From NCBI RefSeq assembly GCF_009905375.1, contig NC_133650.1, forward strand, positions 297,599,957 through 297,663,956: DNA of 64,000 nt. Reading direction: 5' to 3'. Below the pieces are notes generated by a model, which was given only the letters and a program-made list of their open reading frames with translations, was not told the DNA's origin and did no database searches. The first letter of the stretch is position 1. Every line of letters begins with the position of its first letter. Source of the stretch: Apium graveolens. Taxonomy: Eukaryota > Streptophyta > Magnoliopsida > Apiales > Apiaceae. Below are positions 22,962 to 35,714 of this stretch, piece by piece. The translations under genes and the position numbers were made by a program.

Positions 22962-25217
22962 TTAACAATCGACTCTAAGGAGAAATTTTTCATTTAATAA
23001 ATCACTCTGAAATTTTGTAATACATAAAACAATTGAACGTATTTCTTTTTTTATAGTTGAATAATTTCTTTGACAATCATTCCAATGTGCAGATATAAAC
23101 TGGACTATTTGTTCTTTACCATTGACTACTTGTTTTAGTATACAGCCGTATCCTAACTCAGAAGCATTTGTTTCAACTACTTTAGAAGCATTTGGATCAG
23201 CAAGGTGTAGACAAGGGATTTCTAGAACCTGAGCTTTGATTTGTCGAACAATTTCGGTATGTTCAGATGACCAAGGGACGGGGTTAGTTTTAAGGCGGTC
23301 ATGTAAGGGCTTGGCTATCCTATTGATGTTTGGATAGAAGTCTAAGACATAGTTGAGACTTCCTAAAAATCTTTGGAGTTGGGTTTTATCTGTGATTTTA
23401 TCGGGAAATTTTGTTGCAAAGGTTAGGGCTCTTTCAATTGGTGTCACTGTACCTTTTGATATGTAGTGGCCAAGAAATCTTACACGAGTTTGAAATAGGG
23501 AAATCTTGGATTTTGATATGACTAAACCATTTTTCCTAGATACATGGCAGAAAGTTTTAAGGTGTTTGAAATGTTGTTCAATAGATTCTGAAAAAACTAG
23601 AACATCATCAATATATACTATACAGAATGTAGAATAGTCATTGAATATGTCATTCATAATACTTTGGAATTCGCTAGGGGCAGGTTTTGATTCCAAATGG
23701 AAGGACATTCCATTCATACTGTCTGAATGGGACCGTAAAAGCGGTTTTATATCTATCTTTTGGGTGGATTTGAATCTGCCAAATGCCTGATTTTAAATCA
23801 AATTTGGAGAATATTACCGAAGATCTTAATTTTTGTAAAAGGTCTTTTTTATTAGGTATAGGGTATCGTACCCATCTTAAGGCTTTATTTAGAGGCTTAT
23901 AATTGATAACTAGCCTTGGTGTCCCTCTCTCAATTTCAGCATTTTTGTTTACATAGAAAGCTGCACAGGACCACGGAGATCTGGATTTTGATATGATTCC
24001 TTTGGATTTGAGATCGGTGATTTCTTTTCTGTAATGTTGTTCTAGGTCGGAGTTTATTTGGATAGGTCTCGCTTTTTTGGTATTTCCTTCTCATCAAAAT
24101 CTTTTTCATAAGATAAATCAATCATATGTTGTTTTCTTTGCCAAAATGCATTTGGTAAGTCAGAACAGAGTTCCACTTCTATTTGTTTTAGTAATTTTAA
24201 GATTTTTTCTTTGATAAAGCGGTCTTGTAACTGCTTCTCAATCTTGTGAGAGGAAAGGTCTTGTTTTAGATAAGATAATTGTATCTGTTTGCCTTGTATT
24301 AAGGCATTTATCTCGTTATTATATATAGAATATGCCTTTATTGTATTGAGGTTCCTTGTTTTGGGTTTTTCAAGAAATGGGAAGGTAAGTTTGGTGTCAT
24401 GGGTTTTGAAAGTAATACCTTTGTAGGTGACAGCATAGGGGGTTATTAAATTGAAGACAGGTGTACCTAAGATGACAAGATGATGTATTCCGTTAACTAG
24501 GAGAAAAGATGTCTTAATTTGGAAGGCTTTATTATTGATAGAGGTATCAACCTTACTAACTACATTGAGGTTTGAGTTATTAGCGGCGGTTAATTTTTCG
24601 TTGGTATGTTGATGAAATCGTTTTGGTATTATTTCTTCTTTAATGCAATTCAAATCTGCTCATGTATCGAATAAGGCAATGGTATCTAAGATAAAGTCAT
24701 CTGAGAAGACAACTTTGACCTTTATGAGATATTTTCGGTAGGTAACTTGTCTTAATTCATATAAGAAATCTTCATCTTGTTCAGGAGTATTGTTCAAACT
24801 GCTTAGTTGTTTTTGTTCAGTATTTTGCTCTTCTACTTCACGAACTAGAAGGACATTTAAAGCTTTAGAATATATCTTCTGTTGTTCTTTAAGGATTTTT
24901 AATTCTTCTTTGATTTCTTTGATTTCTTTGTGTAGGTCTTGTATTGTTGGAACAAAATTCTGGTTGGGTTTTTATTTTTTTAATATTGTGGTCAAGTCAT
25001 ATGTAGTTTTTGTTGATGGGAGAATATAAGGCTTTTGTTCTGGTTTGGGTTCAATTGGTCGTTGGAGTAATTTTTCTAAGAGCTCTTTTCTTATTTGGGG
25101 ATCAGTTATCTTTTCTATAATTTCGAGAAAATGTTCCTCATTTCTGGTGAGGACATTGATTCGTCAGTCTTCAGAGGAGGAATTGTGAGAGGAAGATGAG
25201 CTTGTTGCAATCTCATA
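22962..25217 (-). pseudogene. Pararetroviral protease, reverse transcriptase and RNase H, broken
   Basis: From 25217 downward: an acidic spacer and coiled coil, an aspartic protease domain (about 24680-24050), RT (about 24050-23240) and RNase H to 22962. An in-frame TGA sits inside the protease active-site motif near 24660. RT shows the catalytic YIDD (CIVYIDDVLVFSES, about 23610) but has a frame change near 23690 and another near 24000. In RNase H a conserved Asp position reads Asn (VVETNASELGYG). The domain order and the YIDD-containing RT resemble caulimovirids, and no integrase follows, which separates it from gypsy elements. Confidence 0.88.
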
Positions 25218-26224
25218 TGTAATATCCGGGATATATCGTGTAATTATTTTGCTATTAAATAATTATTATGTGTGTTCAGTATCTATTATGTGAGTTAATT
25301 GTTAAATGTTATCTGTACTTGGATATTCAAAAATAATATTAATTGAGTATTTTAATTTTTATATGTCCAAAATAAAACATAGATAATTATCATATTTTCC
25401 TAATTATTTTTATGTTGATTTATGGATTTATAAGGATCATATGAAATTTATAAAATCTTTTTCCGAGTATTTAAAATCTATTTTATAAAAACGGGAACCA
25501 ACTGACGTCAACCGTTGTTACGTTTTTGGAACCCGAAACTCTTCCGAGAACTCATTCCTAACCTAATTGTAATATTCTGAGCATATTCCATGTTTCGACT
25601 TTTTCGATCCGGCGTACGGTTTATTCTGCGCGGGTCCCGGCGCAATATTTTCGATACAATATTCGTTTCGGTAAATCAATAAAACCCGTATTTTCGATAA
25701 ACGTGAGCTTTTTATTAAACTATCCCAATTATCACTTCGTAGTACGTGTAACCAGGCGCTGATACCAAGACCGCAGTACAAATTGTACTGATTTGGATAA
25801 TTATCCCGAAAACCGATACCGTTTGGATCAGTTTTTATAAATAAACGTATCGTTTTATATCCGGAATGATCCAACGAGATACTAATTTTCCGTAATTATA
25901 AATAGCCTTTTTCCGTATTTTATTTCGTATCAAAATTATTTGCAGATAGTTAATTTTATAATTTTCAGAGAAAAACCCTAATTACATAAACTGTTCTAAG
26001 AATCAAACAGCAAAACGAAGGCGTTACCAATCTCTGTTTTCAAAGCTTGAGTAACCAAAACGAAGGATTTGAGGTGTTCTATCAGATTTTGAGCTTTGTT
26101 TCACTGCAGAATCAAAGGTTTATTTTCTGAAAATTTATTTATTTTCGAATTTATTTTATTAAAAATATGAATTTTCGTTCGGATGATTGTTTGTATGATT
26201 TGATGATTGCATGTTGTACAGCTT

Positions 26225-26762
26225 TGATATGGATAAATAAATCCTGATAATGGGCTGCTGGACCCAATAATAAGATGTATAATATTCAGACCAGAAAGGT
26301 TAAGCCTGATGGACCAGATCAGGCCTGGTGGAATAAAAATGGCCCAAAAGCCCTGATTATTAATTAATTTCGTAATTAATTAATAAGGGAAAAATCAGCT
26401 GTTGAGAAGAGTCCTGATAAGGATATAAATCCTTATAGATAAGCCTCAAGGGGACCTAAAAGGATAAGGAATCAGTTTCCTACTATCTAGGACTCCAAAG
26501 TCCATTCTAATTATGAGACTTGCCCACCAAGTCTCCTATACCAAGTCCAATTCAAGGACCACCAACATCTATATAAGGGGTCTCACCCCACAAATCAGAA
26601 CTACGTTTTTTGACTTGATCCTTGGCAATCAGCAAGGTACGTAGGCATCTTGTTAAGGCAGATTGAGTCACGAAACACAAGAGCAGTCAAATCGAGCCTC
26701 GAAGCTCACGTTCCTTAGTATTAAATACAGCAATTATATATATTAGTTTTTAATCCATAACA
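26225..26762 (+). repeat. 5' LTR of the Tat element
   Basis: Begins TGATATGGATAAATAAATCC and ends ATCCATAACA. TATA box CTATATAAGG at 26569-26578, so RNA probably starts near 26605. It is followed by the primer site TGGCGCCGTCTGTGGG starting at 26765. Confidence 0.95.
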
Positions 26763-26794
26763 TTTGGCGCCGTCTGTGGGAAACAACAACAACC

Positions 26795-29700
26795 ATGGCG
26801 AGAACACGGAGAACAACTAGTGGTCTGGAGGAAGGAACACCATCAGAGACAACCCAGGTGATTTCATCAACCGTGGAGGTTCCTCCACATTCAACTTATG
26901 CATCTACTCAGGGGGAGGCCCAGACAGGGGCAACTCAATCTCAGCCACAAAGGACGACTCCCCCGACTATTCAAGGTACGAATCCCCAAGTTCAACAAGT
27001 ACATATACCTGTGAATTCTCGACCCGTCGGGTATGAATATTCAACTATTGTTACCACTAACCCCCCTTATGGGATGCCCCTTTACCCCGAGGTTGGAGGA
27101 AGCGGATATGCTGGGCGAAGCATAGCACGAGGGCAGTCGCCCCCCTATATACGAGGATTGGATCCTATCCCTGAAGATCGGGAATTTTCTGGTCCTTACA
27201 CTGAGAGAGACTCCGAATCTTCGGACGATGAAGTGGCCCCGAGAAGGAGGCGTCCTGGAAAAGAGCCGATGGCCGATGGAAGGCAACGCCCCCAAAGCAC
27301 CCCAGGGGCGAATCCCCAAGAAGTGCAGGAAAGGATCAGGGCTCATGAGGCTGAAATCCAAAGGCTGAGGCGTGATTTGGAAGCTCACCAGGCCACCAAA
27401 CCCCATATGCCTCCTAGGGGGAGAAACCCTCCTCCTATCATAGACCTGGATGGTCCGGTACGAAGAAGGGCTGCTGTCCCAAGAACTGATCCAAGCAATC
27501 TCCTTCCCCTTGGAGATCCTGATGATCCAACTCCACCATTCACAGAAGAGATAATGAATGCCCATATCTCAAGAAAATTCAAGATGCCCACTATCAAAGC
27601 CTATGATGGCACGGGAGACCCCGCTAATCATGTTAGGACATTCTCTAATGCACTGCTGCTGCAACCCGTGAATGATGCTATAAAATGTCGGGCCTTCCCT
27701 CAAACCCTGTCGGGTATGGCTCAAAGATGGTACAGTCGCCTACCCCCAAATTCTATTGGATCATTCAGAGAATTAAGTCAGGCTTTTATTAAGCAATTCA
27801 TCAGTGGAAGAGTCCATGAGAAAAGTTCAGCATCTCTTATGAGTCTTGTGCAGGGAGCTAAAGAATCCTTAAGAGATTACCTAAATCGTTTTACAAAGGA
27901 GGCTTTAAAAGTCCCAGACCTTGATGATAAGGTAGCCATGATAGCACTGCAACAAGGAACTAGGGATGAGTTTTTCAAGATGTCTTTGGCCAAACGACCC
28001 CCTGAGAGCATGTTGCAGCTCCAAGAGAGGGCAGGGAAGTATATCAAGGTTGAAGAAAGTATGAGGAAGACCGTAGTAAGTAATGAGCCCACTGGAGGCA
28101 AGAAACGAAAAACTGATTTGGAGTATATCGCTAAGGATAAATATCCAAGAACTGAACAAAACCCTGATTCAACCCCCAAGAAGGGAGGACCTGGGCAAAA
28201 GTTCACTGAATACGCTAAGCTGAATGCTCCCAGAAGTCAGATTTTGATGGAGATTGAGAAAGACAGAGATATTCGCTGGCCTAAGCCCTTGAAGGCTGAT
28301 CCCGCCAAGCTAGATAAGGGCAAGTATTGCAGGTTTCACAAGGATGTTGGCCATGACACCGATGAGTGTAGGCAGTTGAAAGATGAAATTGAGTTTTTGA
28401 TTCGAAAAGGAAGATTGAACAAGTATACTGGAGATGGGGGAGACAGAAATAATAATGGAAGGAAGAACTTTGAAGATCGTAGGAGGGACCAAGATGATCA
28501 GGGGCGGAATCCCCAACCTAGAGGACCAGTTATAAACACCATTTATGGAGGGCCGAGACCTCGAGGGCCTGTGATAAACACGATCTTTGGAGGTCCAACT
28601 GCTGCGGGATTGTCCAAAAATTCCCGAAAGGCATATACTAGAGAGGTTATGCATATTGTTGGAGAAGCCCCGAAGAGGGCCAGGACAGAAGTAACATTGG
28701 CTTTTGATGATTCCGACCTAGAGGGTGTGAAGTTTCCCCATGACGACCCGCTGGTCATAACGCCGATAATAGGAAATAGCCCGGTTAAGAGGGTCCTTGT
28801 GGATAATGGTGCTTCTGTGGATATCTTGCTCCACGACACCTTTCTAAGGATGGGGTATAACGACTCCCAGTTGACATCAACCGACATGCCGATATATGGA
28901 TTTGCTGGAGTAGAATGTCCTGTGGAAGGGATAATTAAATTGCCAACCACCATAGGTACGGAGCCAAGGCAAGCAACGCAGATGCTGGATTTTGTGGTGG
29001 TAAAGGCTAGTTCAACTTATAATGCTATCATGGGGAGAACAGGGATACATGCCTTCAAGGCAGTCCCCTCTTCCTACCATTCAGTCATGAAGTTTCCCAC
29101 CCGAAACGGGATTGGAGAAGAGAGAGGAGATCAAAAAATGGCTAGAAGTTGTTATGTGGCCTCTTTGAGGGCAGATGGAGTCGGGGGGCAGATTCTTCCT
29201 ATTGAAGATATGGATGTTCGAGAAAGTGATGAGAATAGAGGAAGGCCAGCAGAAGAATTGGTTTCGGTTCCTTTAGATCCCAAGAATCCTGAGAGGATGA
29301 CTTTCATTGGAGCTACATTAGAGGAGCCCCTTAGAGGGAAGTTAGTGAAATTTTTGCAAGAAAATAGTGATGTGTTTGCATGGTCAGCAGCTGATATGCC
29401 AGGCATAGACCCGGAGTTAATTACCCACAAGTTAAACATGGATCCAAACCGGAAGACAGTGAAACAAAAGAAAAGAAATTTTGCCCCGGAAAGACAAGAG
29501 GCTATAAAGCAGGAAGTGGAAAAGCTCTTAGAGGCTGGTTTCATTGAGGAGATTCAATTTCCGGAGTGGTTAGCAAACCCTGTAATGGTGAAGAAGGCTA
29601 ATGGAAAGTGGAGGATGTGTATAGACTTCACCGATCTGAATGATGCATGCCCCAAAGACTGTTTTCCGCTGCCTAGAATTGATACTTTGATTGATGCCAC

Positions 29701-32500
29701 CGCTGGACATGAGATGCTGAGTTTCATGGATGGGTTTAGCGGATACAACCAGATCAAAATGCATAAGGATGACATTCCTAAGGTATCATTTATCACTGAC
29801 TTTGGTGTTTATTGTTATCTTGTTATGGCATTTGGTCTCAAGAATGCAGGAGCCACCTATCAAAGGTTGGTGAATAAAATTTTTAAGGATCTTATTGGGA
29901 AGACTATGGAAGTCTATGTTGATGACATGCTAGTCAAGAGTCTAGTAAAGACTGATCATATAACCCATTTGAGGGAAGCTTTTGAGGTCCTGAGGTACCA
30001 CAAGATGATGTTGAATCCCACGAAGTGTGCTTTCGGAGTAGGATCTGGAAAATTCTTGGGATTGATGGTCTCAAAGAGGGGAATTGAGGCTAACCCCGAT
30101 AAAATAAAGGCAATCCTGGACATGGAACCCCCAAAAACTGTCAAGGATGTTCAGAAACTCACAGGAAGGGTTGCTGCGCTAGGACGATTCATCTCCAAGT
30201 CAGGAGACAAGTGCTTGTCATTCTTTAAGTCATTAAAGAACATTAAAGACTTTGTATGGAGTGAGGAAAATCAAAAGGCATTTGAAGAGTTAAAGAAGTA
30301 TATGGGCCAAGCCCCGTTGTTGGCCAAGCCAGTTCTGGGTGAAGTTTTATTCTTGTACTTGGCTGTTTCAGAAAGCGCCTTGAGCGCGGTGTTGGTTAAG
30401 GAGGAACTGAAAGTCCAGAAACCCGTATACTATGTCAGCAAAATTTTGCATGGTGCTGAGTTGAATTATTCAGCCATTGAGAAATTCGCTTTAGCCTTGG
30501 TAATGGCTTCAAGAAAGCTGCGTCCTTATTTTTAAGCTCACCAAATTGAAGTGCTAACAAATCAGCCACTGAGAAATATCATTCACAGTCCCAAGGCAAG
30601 TGGGAGACTGATTAAGTGGGCAATAGAGTTGGGAGAGTTCGATCTCAAGTATAAGCCACGTATGGCCATAAAAGCCCAGGCACTAGCTGACTTCGTGGTG
30701 GAATGTACCATACCCAACCAAGAAGTCGGGGGGCAGGAAGATACCACACCTCAAGACAAGGGAGTCGACAATGGGGACAAGGAGAAAGAATATTGGGTTC
30801 TCTATTTTGATGGAGCATCAAAAACAAATTCCAGTGGAGCAGGATTGGTTTTGCAAAGCCCTGATGGATTCTTAATTGAGTATGCCATGAAGCTAGACTT
30901 CCCAACCACAAACAATGAGGCAGAGTATGAAGCCCTGATTGCTGGCCTTGGTCTAGCTGGGACACTTAGAGTCAAAAACTTAAAGGTCCGTGGAGACTCG
31001 AAGTTGATCATATCCCAGGTAAAGGGAGAATTTGAAGCAAGGGATGATACGATGGCAAAGTATGTTCGCCTAGTAAGGGCTGTGATGACCCAATTTAATG
31101 AATGCCATGTTGAACACATTCCAAGGGAAGAAAATGCTAAAGCAGATGCGCTATCAAAGTTTGCTTCATCTGAGATTGAAGAAAGTTCAGGAAGTGTGTA
31201 CTTCCGTGTTTTGAAGACACGAAGCATAGATATTAAGCTTGTGGCTCCCGTAGGCTTGGGGACGTCATGGATTGATCCCATCAAGGCTCACATTCAGACC
31301 GGTTGGTTGCCAAGCGATACAATTGAGGCACGGAAGTTAACTGTTCGAGCACTAAGGTACTCTTTGATAGATGGGATTCTATATAAAAGATCTTTCGTGG
31401 TTCCTTACTTGAGGTGTCTCAGGCCCGATGAGGCACGCTTAGCTCTTGAGGAAGTGCATGGAGGTATTTGTGGGCAACACTTGGGGGGCAGGGCCTTGGC
31501 TCATAAGATAACTCGTTTAGGCTTCTATTGGCCAGAAATGATGGCTGATGCCAAAGAATATGTAAAGAAGTGTGATCGTTGTCAGAAGCATGCACCAGTC
31601 GCCAGACAACCCCCCGAGATGCTGACCTCTATCAACTCACCTATTCCCTTTGCCATGTGGGGGATGGATATTCTAGGGCCTTTTCCTATGGCCACGGCAC
31701 AAAGGAAATTTCTGATTGTAGCCATTGATTATTTCACCAAGTGGATCGAAGCCAAACCCTTGGCCAAAATCACTACTAAGCAGGTTGCACAATTCCTGTG
31801 GGAAAACATTATGTGCCGATATGGAATTCCCCGTATCCTCGTCACTGACAATGGAACACAATTCAACAATGAGGAATTCAAGAAGTATTGTGAAGAAAAT
31901 GAAATTGAGTTACGATTCACCTCTGTGGCTCACCCGCAAGCCAATGGACAAGCAGAGGTAGTAAATCGGATAATCCTGGATGGACTAAAGAAGAGGATCG
32001 AGAAGTCAAGAAATAATTGGGTAGATGAGATACTTCCAATATTATGGGCCTACAGGACTACTTGTAGAGTCACGATAGATGCAACTCCTTTCATGTTGGC
32101 ATATGGGGCGGAAGCAGTAGTTCCCGTGGAGATATCACATTCCTCTCCAAGGATTCAGGCTTTTGATGAAAAAGAAAATGAGGAAGGGCAGAAGTTAGCC
32201 CTGGATTTAATCGATGAAGTGCGAGATAAAGCACACGCAAAGATAGTAGAATATCAGAAAAAGGCTTCATTCTACTACAACCTAAGGGTTAAAGAGAGGT
32301 TTTTCAAACAAGGTGACCTAGTCTTGAGAAAAATAGAGGCTTCTGGTGTCGGACAGAAAGGAAAGCTTGCCCCAAATTGGGAAGGGCCGTATAGAGTCAA
32401 GAGCGTTCAGGGTAGAGGAACCTACAAGCTGGAGACTATGGATGGTTTTGAAGTCCCGAGAACCTGGCACGCACAAAACCTGAAGGTTTACTACGTGTGA
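26795..32500 (+). pseudogene. gag-pol: Tat gag-pol polyprotein with a single nonsense codon
   Basis: One frame of 1901 codons from ATG 26795 to TGA 32498-32500, interrupted only by TAA at 30533-30535 (one C-to-T change from CAA would give it). Order by residue: a proline-rich, acidic N-terminus; retrotransposon gag domain about 265-375; Cys-His knuckle (CRFHKDVGHDTDEC) about 510; aspartic protease (RVLVDNGASVDIL) about 665; RT about 920-1090 with catalytic YVDD near 1040; Ty3 RNase H to the stop; a second, archaeal-type RNase H (YFDGASK … NNEAEYEAL … DSKLI … ADALSKFAS) about 1335-1465; integrase zinc HHCC (about 1550-1605) and DDE core (VTDNGTQF, PQANGQAE). The break falls at the end of the first RNase H, so gag, protease and RT remain translatable. 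A rare readthrough or a sequencing error should be considered. Confidence 0.93.
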
Positions 32501-32857
32501 GATGGTCGAAGTACGATTCTCACTTGTCATTGACAAGTAGGTTTAAAAGCACCTTGAAGCTTTGCTTGCATAGGATTTTATATTCCAGTAGAATTCACAT
32601 TGTCTAGTTATTGTTGATTAGGGTCGAACCCATGCTATGTAAGGTTTTGGAAAACCAGACTTCATATTAAAGAGTTTGAAATTATTTCTATCTAAGGATG
32701 TTTAAGGTTCAAATGCATATTAAGATTGTAAAGATAAAACAGAAAAAGGCAAGAAAAGCAACATATAGAATACAAGCCCCGAAGGGTAATAAGTTCTGAA
32801 TGCGATTAAGTCAATACATAGAAAGCCACAATGGGCCAAACAAGAAAAACAAAATAC

Positions 32858-34697
32858 TCAAAGATCCTTGAAGAAGTCATCATCGATGTTTCCTTCATTG
32901 GCAGAAGAAGGAACTGGAACATGATCAGCACCTCGAGGAGAAACAGCTTCGGCCTCAGCAGAAGAAGCAAGAATAGGAGAAAGAGGGATGTCATCAAGAA
33001 GAGGCTCTCTCCCAGGAATGTCAGGGACTGGATAGGCAGTGAGAGTCACCTCCGGAATCTTCTTCCCAATCTCCTCTACTATCTGCTCCCAACAGCTAGA
33101 AAAGGTCTCCGGGAAGTTAGCATCGTACTCAGCATTTAGGACATCCTGAAAGTCCTGAGATGCCTTATACTCAGCTATCACCTCAGCTCGGGCCCTTTGA
33201 GCATCCAGCTCCAGCTTACGAACTTTCTCCTTCTCATCCGCCAGCTCCTTCTCTACCTCACGGAAACGAGTGAAGTTGGCCTCAGAAGCCTTGAGGTACC
33301 CTACCTGTCCCTCTCAGCAATAGTTACGCTGGTCCTCACATCCTTCAAATTGTGAAGGGCAGCCTGGAGATAGGTATTCATCTGCATGAACATATCAAAG
33401 TACAGTAAGTAATTAAAAAAAAAAAATAGTTAAAAAAGGAAGAGGCTTACAGAAGCCACGGCCTGAGCACCCAGACGCTCAATCTGTAGGTCATCAGAAG
33501 ACTCTACGATCTCAGCCCTGTCACGAGGCGTGATCACACTCTGAGACCAAACGGCGGCAGCCTCGGAACTCCCTACTACCGTGTCCCTCCTCTGAAGGCC
33601 CCAAGTGACGGTGAAGGGAGAGGTATCTTCATCAAGGCTAGGAGGCCTCTGGGATAAAAAGGTAGGGACGGCCTCCTGAACCGTGACTGAAGGGCCGTCA
33701 CCAATCCTAACCCGCTTGTCGCGGTGGGTCTCAACAGCAGAGCCCTGGGCGGCACGGGCCTCCCGCTTCTTGAAGATCGTGTCCAAAGCGGCCTTAGCTG
33801 CAGGCAAATACGAACACGTAAGAAAAAGGACAAATAGAGAAAGGAGAAAATGGAACAAAAAGGGGAAAGAAATACCCTCGGGACCGAGGTCACTTAGACC
33901 TAAACTTTGCAAATTACCCTCTGAAAGGATGAGAGCGCAATGGTGCAAGTTATCAGCAGTAATAGCCTTGATGGCCGCATCCTCATCTATCCCCAATTTT
34001 AGGTCTCTTAAAGACCCGTCTATACTTTTTGAGAAGTTGGGCCTGAAAAAATGATCCCAACCCTCCTCGGAATCCAGAAATACAAAAAACCACTCACTCT
34101 TCCATGTTGGATACGAGTCGGGGTTGGTGCCAGAAATAAAGCAGGAACGGGCCAAGGATCTATGAACTATTTTGACCCATCCTTGGTCCTCAGAAGCATT
34201 TACAAATTTAAATAAGTAACGAAAGACACAAACATTTGGCTCAAAACCGTGTTTACGAGATTGGGCCATATAACAGTGAATAAAACGCCAAGAGTTGGGT
34301 GTGAGTTGGGTCGGACAGACTCGGGCCTCAGCCAAGAGGCGAAAAACAAAAGGATGAGGAGGTAGGCGAAAACCAGCATAGAAGGTTTCCTTATAGACCC
34401 GAATGGCCCCAGGTTTTGGGTAGCAGGCCCTATCATTTGGGCCTGGAGCCTCGGCCCTATAAGGGTGAGAAATGCCAAAAAGGCGGGCTATGGTACCTAC
34501 TTGATCTAGACCAAATCTAGAAGGATAATTATATGCATCTAAGTGTAACATGTTAGGAAAGGCTTGCCCGAATTCGGTTAAAAGATCCCTGAGAGAAATA
34601 ACTGAGGAATGTACAAGAGATTTTTTACCTCGGCTGGCCCTAGAGGGACGGGCGACAGCTTGGGGGACATGGGAGTGAGATGAATCGGAATCCGCCA
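32858..34697 (-). CDS. Tat antisense ORF, three exons, one frameshift
   Basis: It runs opposite to gag-pol, between pol and the 3' LTR, as described for Tat/Retand elements. The start ATG at 34697 gives MADSDSSHSHVPQAVARPSR; an ATG at 34710 is an alternative. The first exon holds a compact domain with FAGFRLPPHPF-like aromatic-proline motifs that resembles the plant 'putative gypsy type transposon' family (Transposase_28, from memory). Intron 1 is 33798-33875 (GTATTT … TGCAG, 78 bp, divisible by three and stop-free); intron 2 is 33382-33450 (GTAAGC … TGCAG, 69 bp). Exon 3 codes for a charged coiled coil and an acidic tail ending in FFKDL at the TGA 32860-32858, but a one-base loss near 33315 shifts its frame. 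The biochemical role of this protein is unknown. Confidence 0.78.
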
Positions 34698-34904
34698 TGA
34701 ATGAAGACAAAAACCCAGGAAGCTCTTGAAAGTAAGTGAAGAAGATGAAGATTCAAACGGAATCTTCAAAATCAGCCCAGAAAGCGGTGGAGTATAAAGC
34801 CGGAAATAGCTTGGAGGTGGCGATTCTTAAGAGACTAATTGCAGAGTTGAAGTTTAGAAATTTTTGTGAAGGTGAAGTGTGAGAAATGAACTCACACTCC
34901 ACCT

Positions 34905-34912
34905 CTTATATA
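34905..34912 (-). promoter_or_regulatory. TATA box of the Tat antisense gene
   Basis: TATATAAG on the minus strand, in the context CTCTATATAAGAGG, lies about 210 bp upstream of the antisense ATG, leaving a leader of about 180 nt. No other TATA-like box on this strand is closer. It is independent of the LTR promoter. Confidence 0.6.
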
Positions 34913-35035
34913 GAGGAGCTCAAAGATGCACAAATGGGCCTGGGCCTAAGAAAAAGGCGGGAAGCCCATAAGATTTGAATTTTGAAAAGATTTAAAATCA
35001 AAGTTCATTGAATGAATCAAAGCTCGAACAACCTC

Positions 35036-35657
35036 CAACAACGCCCAGGAGACAATATTCCTAGGCGCTGTTGGAAGGATGTCTCCTAGGCGGGGGTCAA
35101 CAACGCCTAGGAAGTATGGGGCCTCCAACAACGCCCAGGAGACAATATTCCTAGGCGCTGTTGGAAGGATGTCTCCTAGGCGGGGGTCAACAACGCCTAG
35201 GAAGTATGGGGCCTCCAACAACGCCCAGGAGACAATATTCCTAGGCGCTGTTGGAAGGATGTCTCCTAGGCGGGGGTCAACAACGCCTAGGAAGTATGGG
35301 ACCTCCAACAACGCCCAGGAGACAATATTCCTAGGCGCTGTTGGAAGGATGTCTCCTAGGCGGGGGTCAACAACGCCTAGGAAGTATGGGACCTCCAACA
35401 ACGCCCAGGAGACAATATTCCTAGGCGCTGTTGGAAGGATGTCTCCTAGGCGGGGGTCAACAACGCCTAGGAAGTATGGGACCTCCAACAACGCCCAGGA
35501 GACAATATTCCTAGGCGCTGTTGGAAGGATGTCTCCTAGGCGGGGGTCAACAACGCCTAGGAAGTATGGGGCCTCCAACAACGCCCAGGAGACAATATTC
35601 CTAGGCGCTGTTGGAAGGTCGTCTCCTAGGCGGGGGTCGACAACGCCTAGGATGCAT
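35036..35657. repeat. 90-bp tandem repeat, about 7 copies, each with two hairpins
   Basis: ACGCCCAGGAGACAATATTC recurs at 35041, 35131, 35221, 35311, 35401, 35491 and 35581, exactly 90 bp apart and almost identical (a G/A change in GGGGCC/GGGACC). Each unit contains an imperfect inverted repeat (CAACAACGCCCAGG against CCTAGGCGCTGTTG) and a perfect one (CCTAGGCG against CGCCTAGG). Because 90 is divisible by three, long open frames appear on both strands; they are artefacts of the period. Confidence 0.95.
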
Positions 35658-35714
35658 TATGCAATAAAAGCCAATTTTCTGATTATTTAATTAATCAGAA
35701 AATGGGCTAAAAGT

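Noticed and set aside
25563..25874. 103-codon antisense ORF in the Tekay LTR, open in both copies (also 45365-45676)
   Set aside because: The copies differ at several residues in proportion to nucleotide changes, so I see no sign of protein constraint; it lies in U3 of a non-coding LTR.
35036..35657. CRISPR-like array
   Set aside because: Units are contiguous with no variable spacers, in a plant retrotransposon.
34946..35690. Long repetitive ORFs on both strands over the 90-bp array
   Set aside because: Direct result of a period divisible by three without stops; they start and end with the array.
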